From Planctomycetota bacterium (GTDB lineage Bacteria > Planctomycetota > UBA1135 > GCA-002686595): DNA of 36,123 nucleotides. The DNA is taken from NCBI GenBank assembly GCA_020638855.1, contig JACKHT010000021.1, positions 1 through 36,123 on the forward strand. Reading direction: 5' to 3'. Of the stretch, positions 15,758-23,946 are shown piece by piece. A model generated the notes under the pieces. That model was given only the letters and a program-made list of their open reading frames with translations, had not been told where the DNA came from and ran no database searches. Position 1 is the first letter of the stretch. Every line of letters begins with the position of its first letter. The translations under genes and the position numbers were made by a program.

Positions 15758-16575
15758 GTTTGATCTCCACGCTGCGCGCAGCGATTCGCATTCCCCTCCT
15801 GGCCTTAGCCACGCTGATCCCCCTGCCCATCATGTTCGTGGGCCGGGCGGTCGGCTTTTTGGGAGCCCGGCGAGTCAGCTCGAAGATCTGCCACTTCGCC
15901 ATCCGAGGCTGGGCACGGAGCTGCCTGGCCATCATGGGGGTGGACCTGCGCGTCGCCGGGGAGGCACCAGCCCCCCCGTTCTTTTTGGTCAGCAACCACC
16001 TGTCCTATCTGGATATCGTGGTCCTGCATGCCACCTGTCGGGCCCGGTTTCTATCCAAGCTCGAAATCGCCCATTGGCCCGTGGCCGGGTGGCTGGCACG
16101 CTTGGCGGGGACCCTCTTCATCGACCGGACCCAACGGCGGGACGTGGCGCGGGCCATTCCCGAGCTACGCGACGCCCTGGCGGCGGGGGATGGGGTCATC
16201 ATTTTCCCCGAAGGCACCTCCAGCGCCGGTTCGCTGGTCCTGCCCTTCCACGCCTCGCTGCTGCAGGTCCCGATCTCGCTCGATATGCCCACCCATTGGG
16301 CTTCCCTGGCTTACAAAACCCCTGAAGGGTCACAACCGGCATTTTGGTCCGTATGTTGGTGGGGCGATATGCCTTTTGCCTCGCATTTCCTTAAGCTCTT
16401 GACGTTACCCAGGATCCAGGCGGACCTGGACTTTGGGGCCCCCCCGGTCGAAGCCGGGGACCGCAAAGCCCTGGCTGCAGCGCTGCATGGCGCCGTAACC
16501 AGCCGATTCCGCCCCAGCGCCCCCCCGCACGTGGCCGAATCCCCCGCACACGACCCCCACACCGCTTCCCTGTGA
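15754..16575 (+). CDS. olsA: 1-acylglycerol-phosphate / lyso-ornithine lipid acyltransferase (PlsC/OlsA family)
   Basis: The family adds a second acyl chain to a lyso-lipid. Next to olsB the likely product is ornithine lipid, although phosphatidate synthesis is possible. The 273-residue protein has N-terminal hydrophobic helices (IPLLALATLIPLPIMFVG), the catalytic NHLSYLD (NHx4D) near residues 81-87, a KLEIAHWPVAGWLARLAGTLFIDR block, and FPEGTSSAGS (the EGTS acyl-acceptor motif) near 149. It starts in the ATGA overlap with olsB and ends in a GTGA overlap with the next gene, so the three are very likely translationally coupled. Codons from about 16310 to 16440 use TCA, GTA, TTA and AGG more than neighbouring genes, which may mark an old recombination patch. 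Confidence 0.87.
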   Translation: MSLISTLRAAIRIPLLALATLIPLPIMFVGRAVGFLGARRVSSKICHFAIRGWARSCLAIMGVDLRVAGEAPAPPFFLVSNHLSYLDIVVLHATCRARFLSKLEIAHWPVAGWLARLAGTLFIDRTQRRDVARAIPELRDALAAGDGVIIFPEGTSSAGSLVLPFHASLLQVPISLDMPTHWASLAYKTPEGSQPAFWSVCWWGDMPFASHFLKLLTLPRIQADLDFGAPPVEAGDRKALAAALHGAVTSRFRPSAPPHVAESPAHDPHTASL

Positions 16576-17147
16576 GTTCCCCCGAATCCGTCTCGACGGC
16601 GCCCTTCGCCAGCTTCGTCGAGGACAACTTGGCGATCCTTGGCCAAGCCGTAGCCTTTGTGCGCGACTTGCAGCCCGAGCAGTACGGACGCCCTCACCCC
16701 GAACTCGGATTGTCGAGCATCGGAAGCCACTTGCGTCACATCTTGGATTTTTACGCGCGCTTCTTGGAAGCCATGGAATCTCCCAGCTGCGGTACGGGGT
16801 TGCGCTTGGTCGATTACGACCGCCGCGAACGCAATCCCCAGCTGGAAACCGATCCGGCTTTCGCTTTGGAGTTCCTCGACGGAGTCCGCGACCGCTTGCA
16901 TCGTCTACCCCTGGCCTTGGCCGGCCTCCCCTTGGAAGTCAAGACCGATAGTTTGGCGGCGGGCGAATCCTTCACCTCGCGTTCCAGCGTGGATCGCGAA
17001 TTGCAGGCCATGCTCAGCCACACCGTACACCACTACGCCTTGATCAAGATCGCGGCGGGCCGGGTGGGCGTCGATCCGGGACGTGGATTTGGGGTGGCCC
17101 CCTCAACGCTGCGCTACTGGGAGCAGTCGGGCGCGTGTGCACCCTAA
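16572..17147 (+). CDS. DinB/YfiT-fold putative metalloprotein
   Basis: This 191-residue protein looks like the DinB four-helix bundle. Helix 1 holds FVEDNLAILGQAVAFVRDL, then comes GSHLRHILDFYARFLEAM with two His, and late in the chain LQAMLSHTVHHYALIKIAA with the last His ligands. In the family three His hold a divalent metal. Known members are thiol-dependent transferases for mycothiol or bacillithiol, and many are uncharacterised. The reaction here is unknown. The GTG start lies in a GTGA overlap with the acyltransferase, and the 3' end overlaps the next gene by 13 bases. It is therefore an integral part of the lipid operon. Confidence 0.75.
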   Translation: MSSPESVSTAPFASFVEDNLAILGQAVAFVRDLQPEQYGRPHPELGLSSIGSHLRHILDFYARFLEAMESPSCGTGLRLVDYDRRERNPQLETDPAFALEFLDGVRDRLHRLPLALAGLPLEVKTDSLAAGESFTSRSSVDRELQAMLSHTVHHYALIKIAAGRVGVDPGRGFGVAPSTLRYWEQSGACAP

Positions 17148-17857
17148 GTTGGATCGAGACCCAAGACACGCTTGAGGTCTTTTTCAATCGCGACGAGCAG
17201 CGCGGCCGTGGCCCCGAGCAGCCTCCCAGCCTGCACCGCGAAGGTGGCATTCCCTACCTCGCCCCCCTCGACAGCGATGCGGGCGGAACGTGGATTGCCG
17301 CAAACGCCGCGGGCGTCGTGGTGGCGCTGCTCAACGGCTACACCCAACGACGCGGCCCGGCGGCGGCGAAGCGTCGGTCGCGAGGACTTCTCGTCCGCGA
17401 CTTGGCGAGTCATCTGACGCGGGCCGAACCCGATTTGGATGCTGCCGATTTGGAACCCTACGACCCGCTGCATTTGGTGCTGTTGGCTCCGGGGCTAGTG
17501 CGCGCCTACCGTTGGGACGGGCTCGAGTGGAGTGGGCCCGAAACCCCGCAAGCTCCGGTCGTCTCTTCGGGCTGGAACCCCGAGGCCGTACGCCCCCATC
17601 GCGAGTCCCTCTGGCGTACCTGGCAAGCTGGCTCGCCCCCCACCCAGTCGGCCGAGGCGCTTGCCTACCATGGCTTCGCCCCCGGTGGCGGAGATGCCTT
17701 CAGTCCCTGCATGCGCCGCGACGACGCGGCCACGCGCAGTCTGTGCCACATCCGAATAGCAGCCAACCGAGTCAGCATGCGCTACGCGCCAGGCCCCCCC
17801 GACCAAACGCCTCTGGGCCCTCCCCAGGAGTTGCCCCTCCTGAAGCCCACCCATTGA
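17135..17857 (+). CDS. TANGO2/NRDE family protein
   Basis: This 240-residue protein carries the NRDE signature after which the family is named: VFFNRDEQ with N18-R-D-E21, and Cys2 right after the initiator, the conserved nucleophile-like Cys. Other family blocks are DAGGTWIAANAAGVVVALLNG, RRSRGLLVRDL and a late SLCHIRIAANRVSMRY. TANGO2 proteins have an Ntn-hydrolase-like fold. Animal and bacterial members have been linked to haem delivery, and human loss disturbs lipid and acyl-CoA metabolism; the activity is still debated. GTG 17135 was chosen because Met-Cys at the N-terminus is the family rule. It overlaps the DinB-like gene by 13 bases and the next gene by four. Confidence 0.88.
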   Translation: MCTLSWIETQDTLEVFFNRDEQRGRGPEQPPSLHREGGIPYLAPLDSDAGGTWIAANAAGVVVALLNGYTQRRGPAAAKRRSRGLLVRDLASHLTRAEPDLDAADLEPYDPLHLVLLAPGLVRAYRWDGLEWSGPETPQAPVVSSGWNPEAVRPHRESLWRTWQAGSPPTQSAEALAYHGFAPGGGDAFSPCMRRDDAATRSLCHIRIAANRVSMRYAPGPPDQTPLGPPQELPLLKPTH

Positions 17858-20466
17858 AACCCGCAGCTCGACTGGGTCGGTTGCGCATCGGGTACGGGCT
17901 GCTTGCCCTATGGCTGGTGCTGTTGGTGGCTTCGCGCATATACATCGCCAAGCTCCCCGCGCCCTCTCCCCCCGAGGGTGCCCGTGCGGTGGCCGTGGCC
18001 CTCGAGACGGCCGAAGGTCCGGTGCCCGGGCAAACCCAGTTGCACCTATTCGAATACGGCCCCGTCGATGCACCCAAAGTCCTCTTGTTGCACGGAAGCC
18101 CCGGCAGCCACCATGACTTCGATGGGTTGAAGCCCCTGTTCGAAGGCAAACTGCACGTTTACATCCCCGACTTACCGGGCTTTGGCGTGCTGACCCAACG
18201 ACTGCCCGATTACAGCACCAGCGCCCATGCGCGCTACTTGCTGGATTGGATGGAGCAAGAACACATCGAGGGCCTGCACGTAGTGGGCTTCTCCATGGGC
18301 GGCGCAGTGGCCTTGCACCTGTGGGATTTGGCGCCCGATCGAATTCGTTCGCTCACCCTGGCGGCCGGGCTGGGAGTCGAGGAGTGGGAGCTGTTGGGCG
18401 ACCATGCACTCAATCATGCGCTGCATGGTTTGCTATTGGGGGTGGTGCATACGATCGACACCTTGGTACCCCATTTCGGCGCGTTCGATCGGTTTCCCGT
18501 GGGCATTGCCCATGCGCGCAACTTCTTCGATAGCGACCAACGACTGTTGCGTCCGATCCTCGAACGGATCGATGTCCCGGTGCAAATCCTGCACGGCGAT
18601 CAAGACATTTTGATTCCGCCAGGGGCCGCCAAGGAACATGCACGCATCGTGCCCCAGGCCGAGCTCTTGATGCTGCCCGGCCAGAACCACTTCTTACCGT
18701 GGACCGCCACCAACGAGCTGGCGCTGGCGGTCGAGGATTTCGTGAAGCGCGTCGAGGCCGGCGCGGCCGCGTCGCGCGCCCAGGCCGATGCGACCCGCAT
18801 CGAACGGGCGCAGGCGGCTTTCGATCCCCGTTCGATTCCTGAAGTCTCGGGGTTTCCTCTGGCGTTGATGGTGCTGCTGCTCGCGCTGTCGACGCTGGTC
18901 TCCGAGGACTTGACCTGTCTGGCGGCGGGCTGGTTGGTTTCCCAAGGCCGCTTGGGGTTCTTTCCGGCGACCCTGGGGTGCTTTGTGGGGATCGTGGTCG
19001 GGGACTTGCTATTGTACATCCTCGGACGGGTCGTCGGCCGTGCGGCCCTCGAACGCCGACCATTGAAGCGCTGGGTGCGGCCCGAGACGCTGCAATCGGC
19101 TGCCGACTGGCTTGAGCGCCGGGGCATTTGGGTCGTATTCCTATCGCGTTTCACGCCGGGCTTGCGATTGCCGACGTACCTGTTGGCCGGCGCCCTGCGC
19201 ACGCGTTTCCTAGCGTTTGCAGGGTTCTTCGCCTTGGCTTCGGCGATTTGGACTCCGGCTTTGGTGGGACTCTCGGCTTGGCTGGGCGAGCGGCTCTTGC
19301 CGCGCGATGCCGACTTGAGCGCCTCCCTGTGGCGAGCGCTTCCGTGGCTGATCGGGTTCTGGTGGTTGCTACGCTCGGTGATCTTGCCGAGTTTCCACCA
19401 CTACGGTCGGCGCAAACTGGTCGGTCGCTGGAAGCGCCTCACCGAATTCGAGTATTGGCCAACCTGGGCATTGTACGGCCCCCTGATCCCCTACTTCGTA
19501 TGGCAGGCCCTGCGCTTTCGGAGCGCGACCGTCTTCAGCGCAGCCAACCCAGGCATGGAGGGCGGCGGGTTTGCGGGCGAGTCCAAGGGGGACATCCTCG
19601 ACGGGTTTGGCCCCAATGCGTCGATCGCGCCCTACCTACGCCTGGACAACAGACAAGCCCTGGAGGCGCGCATGGATGCGATCGAACGCTGGCAAAGCGA
19701 GCGCGGGATCGGTTTCCCCTTGGTCCTCAAACCCGATGTGGGCGAACGCGGCAAAGACGTGCGCATCGTGCGCGAACGCGAGACATTGGAGCAAGCCCTA
19801 GCGGCTTGCCCGGGCCCCTACCTGATCCAGCAGTACGTCGGTGGACAGGAATTTGGAGTGTTCTATCGCTACGACCCCGAGCGCGATGAGGGGCAGGTTG
19901 TTTCGATCACCGAGAAGCACTTGCCCCAAGTCGTGGGCGATGGGACACGGACCGTGGGGCAATTGGTGCTCGACGATCGCCGGGCCGTCGCCATGGCTGC
20001 CGCATACCAACGGGGCCTGGGCGGCCGCTGGAACGAGATCCCCGCCCTTGGAGAGTCGGTGCGGATCGTGGAGGTCGGCACCCACAGCCGCGGTTCGATT
20101 TTCCAAAACGGAGCCCTGCACCACACCCCCGAGTTGGTGCGCGCCATCGACGCCATCAGCCGCAGGTTTCGGCCCCTGGCCCACCAACCCGGTTCGTTGC
20201 GCGGCTTGTGCCTGGGCCGCTACGACTTGAAAACCCCCGATGCCGAACACCTGCGGCGGGGCGAGGACTTACACATCATCGAGCTCAACGGGGTCACCTC
20301 CGAGCCCACCCATATCTACGACGCCCGGGAATCGCTGCTGTCGGCCTGGCGGACCTTGGGCCGGCAGTGGCGCTGGGCGTTTGAGTTGGGCGCTTGGCAG
20401 CGCTCCCAGGGGGCCAAGGTCGATTCGGTGCTGGGTCTTTGGCGTCTCTCGCGGCGTCGCAAGTAG
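17854..20466 (+). CDS. Trifunctional fusion: alpha/beta hydrolase, VTT (DedA) membrane domain, ATP-grasp ligase
   Basis: The 870-residue protein starts with a signal-anchor helix (about 14-29). An alpha/beta hydrolase follows (about 50-310) with the oxyanion loop LLHGSPGSHHD and a complete triad: S147 in GFSMGG, D251 in GDQDILIP and H279 in GQNHF. Residues about 332-485 form a VTT/DedA membrane domain with SEDLTCLAAGW, GDLLLYILGRVVGR and SRFTPGLRLPTYLLAG, as in lipid scramblases and flippases. Two further hydrophobic stretches lead to an ATP-grasp domain (about 545-840): FPLVLKPDVGERGKDVRIV near 620, QQYVGGQEFGVFY, and the metal-binding HIIELNGVTSEPTHIYD near 810. TTG 17854, in a TTGA overlap with the TANGO2 gene, fits the overlaps in this operon and places the anchor at the N-terminus. 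A lipid head-group ligase, translocase and esterase in one chain is a reasonable inference. The substrate is unknown. Confidence 0.85.
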   Translation: MKPAARLGRLRIGYGLLALWLVLLVASRIYIAKLPAPSPPEGARAVAVALETAEGPVPGQTQLHLFEYGPVDAPKVLLLHGSPGSHHDFDGLKPLFEGKLHVYIPDLPGFGVLTQRLPDYSTSAHARYLLDWMEQEHIEGLHVVGFSMGGAVALHLWDLAPDRIRSLTLAAGLGVEEWELLGDHALNHALHGLLLGVVHTIDTLVPHFGAFDRFPVGIAHARNFFDSDQRLLRPILERIDVPVQILHGDQDILIPPGAAKEHARIVPQAELLMLPGQNHFLPWTATNELALAVEDFVKRVEAGAAASRAQADATRIERAQAAFDPRSIPEVSGFPLALMVLLLALSTLVSEDLTCLAAGWLVSQGRLGFFPATLGCFVGIVVGDLLLYILGRVVGRAALERRPLKRWVRPETLQSAADWLERRGIWVVFLSRFTPGLRLPTYLLAGALRTRFLAFAGFFALASAIWTPALVGLSAWLGERLLPRDADLSASLWRALPWLIGFWWLLRSVILPSFHHYGRRKLVGRWKRLTEFEYWPTWALYGPLIPYFVWQALRFRSATVFSAANPGMEGGGFAGESKGDILDGFGPNASIAPYLRLDNRQALEARMDAIERWQSERGIGFPLVLKPDVGERGKDVRIVRERETLEQALAACPGPYLIQQYVGGQEFGVFYRYDPERDEGQVVSITEKHLPQVVGDGTRTVGQLVLDDRRAVAMAAAYQRGLGGRWNEIPALGESVRIVEVGTHSRGSIFQNGALHHTPELVRAIDAISRRFRPLAHQPGSLRGLCLGRYDLKTPDAEHLRRGEDLHIIELNGVTSEPTHIYDARESLLSAWRTLGRQWRWAFELGAWQRSQGAKVDSVLGLWRLSRRRK

Positions 20467-20519
20467 ACGCACCGGGCGCCGAGCTTGCCGTGGGTTGCTC
20501 GCCGACCCACAATGCGCCC

Positions 20520-21377
20520 ATGAACCGAAGGAATCTGCTCGTGCTGCTTGGGTGCTTGGCCATGGTCTCCTGCCGCTCGCTCGGGCGCAGCCACGACCCG
20601 TACGTCTTGGATACGGTCCAAAACCAAGCAATCCCCTTCGAGACCATGGTGGCGGACTTGGCCCACTACGACGTGGTGTTCTTGGGCGAAAACCACGATC
20701 ACACCCAGACCCACGCGTGGCAGATGCGCACGACCGAGGAGCTCTTCGCCCTGCGGCCGGACATGGTGATCTCGATGGAGATGTTCGAGCGCGACGACCA
20801 AGCTTCGTTGGATGCGTACCTGGCCGGCGAGTTGACCGAAGAGGCATTCCTCGAACAAGTCCGCGAATGGCCCAACTACCGCGAGGACTACCGCCCCGCG
20901 GTCGAGTTCGCGAAGCAGCACGGATTGCGAGTCGTGGCCGCCAACTGCCCGCGCAGCTTGGCAAGTCAAGCCTACAAGGAGGGTTTGGAGAGCCTCCAGG
21001 GCAATCCCATGGTGGCGGCCCAGGTGGATACAAACCAAGGACGCTACTACGCCGAATTCCAGCGCATGTTGGGTGGCGATGAATCGCACGGTGGAGGCGA
21101 TGAATCGATGCTGCAGCGCATGTACGTAGCCCAATGCGTCAAGGACGACACCATGGCCGAATCGATCGCACGCCAACTGAATGCGCCCGGCGCAGGCCCG
21201 CTGGTGGTGCATTGGTGCGGACGCGGGCACTCGGACCACCGCCTCGGAACCGTGGAACGCTTGGTCCAGAGGGTGCCGGAGCACGCCATTGCCGTGGTCT
21301 CGATCGTGACTTCGCCCGAGGATATGCCCGAAAACCCGATCGACCTGGCGGACTATCTGTGGGTCTTTGGGGAATAG
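20520..21377 (+). CDS. ChaN-family (haem-binding-like) lipoprotein
   Basis: This 285-residue protein has a short lipoprotein signal with lipobox MVSC (Cys18). It shows the ChaN / PF04187 hallmarks: VVFLGENHDHTQTH, VISMEMFERDDQ, EWPNYREDYRPAVEFAK, RVVAANCPRSLA, and a late VVHWCGRGHSDHRLGTV whose His/Gly residues are conserved. Campylobacter ChaN binds haem and is linked to iron supply; the fold also resembles EreA/TraB-type enzymes, so catalysis is possible. The gene begins 53 bases after the fusion protein with no visible terminator, so it is probably the last gene of the ols operon. It is convergent with boxR, 15 bases away. Confidence 0.85.
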   Translation: MNRRNLLVLLGCLAMVSCRSLGRSHDPYVLDTVQNQAIPFETMVADLAHYDVVFLGENHDHTQTHAWQMRTTEELFALRPDMVISMEMFERDDQASLDAYLAGELTEEAFLEQVREWPNYREDYRPAVEFAKQHGLRVVAANCPRSLASQAYKEGLESLQGNPMVAAQVDTNQGRYYAEFQRMLGGDESHGGGDESMLQRMYVAQCVKDDTMAESIARQLNAPGAGPLVVHWCGRGHSDHRLGTVERLVQRVPEHAIAVVSIVTSPEDMPENPIDLADYLWVFGE

Positions 21378-21392
21378 GCGCCTAGCAAAGCC

Positions 21393-22148
21393 CTAAGCGC
21401 GCTCGGGCTCGAAGACGTGGTCTTCGATCCAGCTGGCAACCTGGGAGATGCTCTTGCCGTCGGTATCGACTTGGAATTCGCAGCGGCCATACAGCCGCTG
21501 GCGTTGTTCGAGCAACGCACGCAATTCGTCCAAGGCCCGCGGGCGACCCTGCATGGGACGCTGATCGCCCTGGTTCATGACGCGCGCCAAGTGGGACTCG
21601 GGCGAAGCCTTGAGCCAGACCGTGCGGCACGCGTCGCGCAGGCGAGCGTAGGTGCTGGGCGCGTTGACGATCGATCCTCCGGGGGCGATCACCTGGCGCT
21701 GGCCTTCGGCCAAGACCGCTTCCAGCACTTCGCGTTCGATCCGCCGGTAGGTTTCGCTCCCCGAGAGGTCGAACAATTCGCCCAAGGGCAGGCCCGAGCG
21801 TTCTTCGATGCGCCGGTCGAGCTCGACGAAGGGACACTCCAGCCGCCGGGCCAGCTCGCGGCCAACGCTGGACTTGCCCGCGCCACGCAGCCCCACCAGG
21901 GCGATGCGCTCCCAGCGACCGGCCGCCAGGGGTAGGTCGCAGAGCTCCCCCAAGGGCAAACCCAGGGCCCGGGCGAGGTTCGCGAGCTTGAGCAGGCTCA
22001 GGTTCGCCCGCCCCGCCTCTGCCTCGGTCACATAGCGCCGGGAGAGTCCGGCCTGGAGCGCCAAGTCCGAAACCGACAGCCCCGAGGCCTTGCGGGCCTC
22101 CCGAAGGCGCGCCCCCAAAGCCGAAAGCAGTGCTTGATTCGCATCCAT
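21393..22148 (-). CDS. boxR: BoxR/BzdR-type regulator: XRE helix-turn-helix fused to shikimate-kinase-like domain
   Basis: Residues about 10-68 form a Cro/XRE DNA-binding domain (LREARKASGLSVSDLALQAG, then SRRYVTEAEAGRANLSLLKL). Residues about 80-245 are a shikimate-kinase fold: Walker A GLRGAGKSS at 86-94, ELDRRIEERSG at 109-119 and APGGSIV at 155-161. BoxR and BzdR use this domain to sense benzoyl-CoA rather than to phosphorylate shikimate. They repress benzoate-catabolic promoters until benzoyl-CoA binds. The length (251) fits that family, and the gene is divergent from boxC, the classic arrangement. Start 22148 gives MDANQALLSAL; residues farther upstream in the frame are non-coding in character. 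It is unlikely to be the biosynthetic AroK because of the DNA-binding domain and context. Confidence 0.92.
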   Translation of the reverse strand: MDANQALLSALGARLREARKASGLSVSDLALQAGLSRRYVTEAEAGRANLSLLKLANLARALGLPLGELCDLPLAAGRWERIALVGLRGAGKSSVGRELARRLECPFVELDRRIEERSGLPLGELFDLSGSETYRRIEREVLEAVLAEGQRQVIAPGGSIVNAPSTYARLRDACRTVWLKASPESHLARVMNQGDQRPMQGRPRALDELRALLEQRQRLYGRCEFQVDTDGKSISQVASWIEDHVFEPERA

Positions 22149-22150
22149 AC

Positions 22151-22187
22151 GTGCAGTATGATACCCACTCGACGCGCCGTAGGGCAA
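22151..22187 (-). promoter_or_regulatory. Putative boxR promoter with overlapping TGCA element
   Basis: On the minus strand, TTGCCC (22187-22182) and TATCAT (22163-22158) are spaced by 18 bases, a fair sigma-70 match in an AT-rich island. Transcription would start near 22151, three bases before the ATG, so the boxR message may be almost leaderless. A TGCA at 22152-22155 falls on this start; BzdR operators contain TGCA repeats, so autoregulation is plausible. TATAAA at 22188-22193 could serve boxC in the other direction. Confidence 0.4.
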
Positions 22188-22246
22188 TATAAATCCCATC
22201 TCAATCCCCCGCTTCGCCCAAACCCCAACGCACACCCCCCCGCACC

Positions 22247-23917
22247 GTGAGCAGCACCTCCACCTTGGAACAACCCATCCATTTCCAGACCAGCCCTGAC
22301 CAGTACCGGCACTGGAAGCTCTCGTTCGATGGCGACATCGCTACCCTGGCCATGAACGTGGACCCCATGGGCGGGATGCGCGAGGGATACGAGCTCAAGT
22401 TGAACTCCTACGACCTGGGAGTCGACATCGAGCTCAACGATGCGATCAACCGCCTGCGTTTCGAACACCCCGAAGTGCGCTGCCTGGTCCTGACCGGCTC
22501 GCTCGACCGGGTGTTCTGCGCTGGCGCCAATATCGTGATGCTGCGCAGCTCGAGCCACGCGTTCAAGGTGAACTTCTGCAAGTACACCAACGAAACCCGC
22601 TTGGGCCTGGAAGATGCGGCCGAGAATTCGGGGTTGCGCACCTTGGCGGCGCTCAACGGAACCGCTTCGGGGGGTGGCTACGAATTGGCTTTGGCCTGCG
22701 AGCGCATCGTGCTGGTGGACGACCGCAACAGCGCGGTCTCCTTTCCCGAGGTGCCGCTCTTGGGCGTGCTTCCGGGCACCGGTGGACTGACGCGTATCAC
22801 CGACAAGCGCAAGATCCGCCGCGACCGCTGCGATGTCTTCTCTTCGATCGCCGAGGGCATCAAAGGCAAGCGCGCGGTGGAATGGGACCTGGTCGACGCG
22901 GTCGCCCCGCTTTCGCGCTGGGACGAAACCGTCGCCAAGGAAGCTCGCACCCTGGCCGATGCCCAACCCGCTCGCGCGCAAAAGGGCGTCCAATTGCCTC
23001 CGGTGGCCTGCGAAACCGTGGAAGATGAGTCCGGCCGGACCCACCTCAAGTATCGCTACGTGACCCTGTCGCTGGCCCACGCCGAGCGCACCGCGGAATT
23101 GTGCATCGAAGCTCCGGACACCGGCGCCCAGAGCGCGGCCGAAGCCCTCGAGCAAGGCGCCGCTTGGTGGGTCATGCAGGCCTTCCGCGAATTCGACGAC
23201 GCGCTGCTCCACCTGCGCATGAACTACCGCGACAACGCCCTGGTGCTGCTGCGGGCCAAGGGTAGCGAGGCCGTGGTGCGCCGCACCGACGCGCTCCTGG
23301 CTGCCGGGGAAAACTGGTTCACGACCGAAGTGCGCCACCTGGTCAAGCGCGTCCTCAAGCGCCTCGACCTGACCTCGCGCAGCTTGTACGCGATCGCCGA
23401 CGAGGGCACCTGCTTCGTGGGCTCGTTCCTCGAGCTGGCTTTGGCCTGTGATCGGATCTACTTGCTCAACGACCCAGACCACGAGGTCAAGCTGGGCGTG
23501 ACCGCGCTCAACGCCGGCCCGCTGCCCATGTCCAACGGCATCTCGCGCTTGGAAACGCGCTTCCTTGGGACGCCCGAGGCCGTCGGCGCGATCCTGGCTC
23601 ACCAGGACAAGGATTCGTTCGATGCGGAAACCGCCAACGAACTCGGCCTCGCCACCTACGCCCCCGACGAAATCGACTGGGAAGACGAGCTGCGGCTCGC
23701 CATGGAGGAGCGCACCAGCTTCTCCCCCGACGCCCTGACCGGCATGGAGTCCAACCTGCGCTTCGCCGGCCCCGAAACCATGGAAACCAAAATCTTCGGC
23801 CGCCTTTCGGCTTGGCAGAACTGGATCTTCCAACGCCCGAACGCCGTCGGCGAGCGGGGAGCGTTGCAGTGCTACGGCACGCCCAACCGCCCCGAATTCC
23901 TCATCGAACGGACCTGA
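22247..23917 (+). CDS. boxC: Benzoyl-CoA-dihydrodiol (2,3-epoxybenzoyl-CoA) lyase BoxC
   Basis: BoxC is a cytosolic crotonase-superfamily enzyme. It hydrolyses 2,3-epoxybenzoyl-CoA to 3,4-dehydroadipyl-CoA semialdehyde and formate. The 556-residue size is typical, about twice a normal crotonase, with two crotonase-like halves. Recognisable blocks are YRHWKLSFDGDIATLAMNV, LKLNSYDLGVDIELNDAINRLRFEHPEVRCLVLTG, FCAGANIVML (oxyanion-hole strand), NGTASGGGYELALACERI, FPEVPLLGVLPGTGGLTRITDKR, and in the second half VGSFLELALACDRIYLLND and TALNAGPLPMSNGISRLETRFLG. GTG 22247 gives the family N-terminus; there is no clear ribosome-binding site. boxB follows after 29 bases, so they form one operon. Confidence 0.97.
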   Translation: MSSTSTLEQPIHFQTSPDQYRHWKLSFDGDIATLAMNVDPMGGMREGYELKLNSYDLGVDIELNDAINRLRFEHPEVRCLVLTGSLDRVFCAGANIVMLRSSSHAFKVNFCKYTNETRLGLEDAAENSGLRTLAALNGTASGGGYELALACERIVLVDDRNSAVSFPEVPLLGVLPGTGGLTRITDKRKIRRDRCDVFSSIAEGIKGKRAVEWDLVDAVAPLSRWDETVAKEARTLADAQPARAQKGVQLPPVACETVEDESGRTHLKYRYVTLSLAHAERTAELCIEAPDTGAQSAAEALEQGAAWWVMQAFREFDDALLHLRMNYRDNALVLLRAKGSEAVVRRTDALLAAGENWFTTEVRHLVKRVLKRLDLTSRSLYAIADEGTCFVGSFLELALACDRIYLLNDPDHEVKLGVTALNAGPLPMSNGISRLETRFLGTPEAVGAILAHQDKDSFDAETANELGLATYAPDEIDWEDELRLAMEERTSFSPDALTGMESNLRFAGPETMETKIFGRLSAWQNWIFQRPNAVGERGALQCYGTPNRPEFLIERT

Positions 23918-23946
23918 TCCACCCCTACCTCAACTAGGAGACCAAC

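Noticed and set aside
17290..17853. N-terminal extension of the hydrolase-VTT-ATP-grasp protein
   Set aside because: It would overlap the TANGO2 gene in another frame, is Arg/Pro-rich low-quality sequence, and removes the signal anchor from the N-terminus.
21393..22148. Biosynthetic shikimate kinase AroK
   Set aside because: The fused XRE domain and the divergent boxCB genes point to the benzoyl-CoA-sensing regulator.
22028..23833. Long open frame antisense to boxC
   Set aside because: It arises from the strong G/C third-position bias of boxC. BoxC is unmistakable and the antisense product has no domain.
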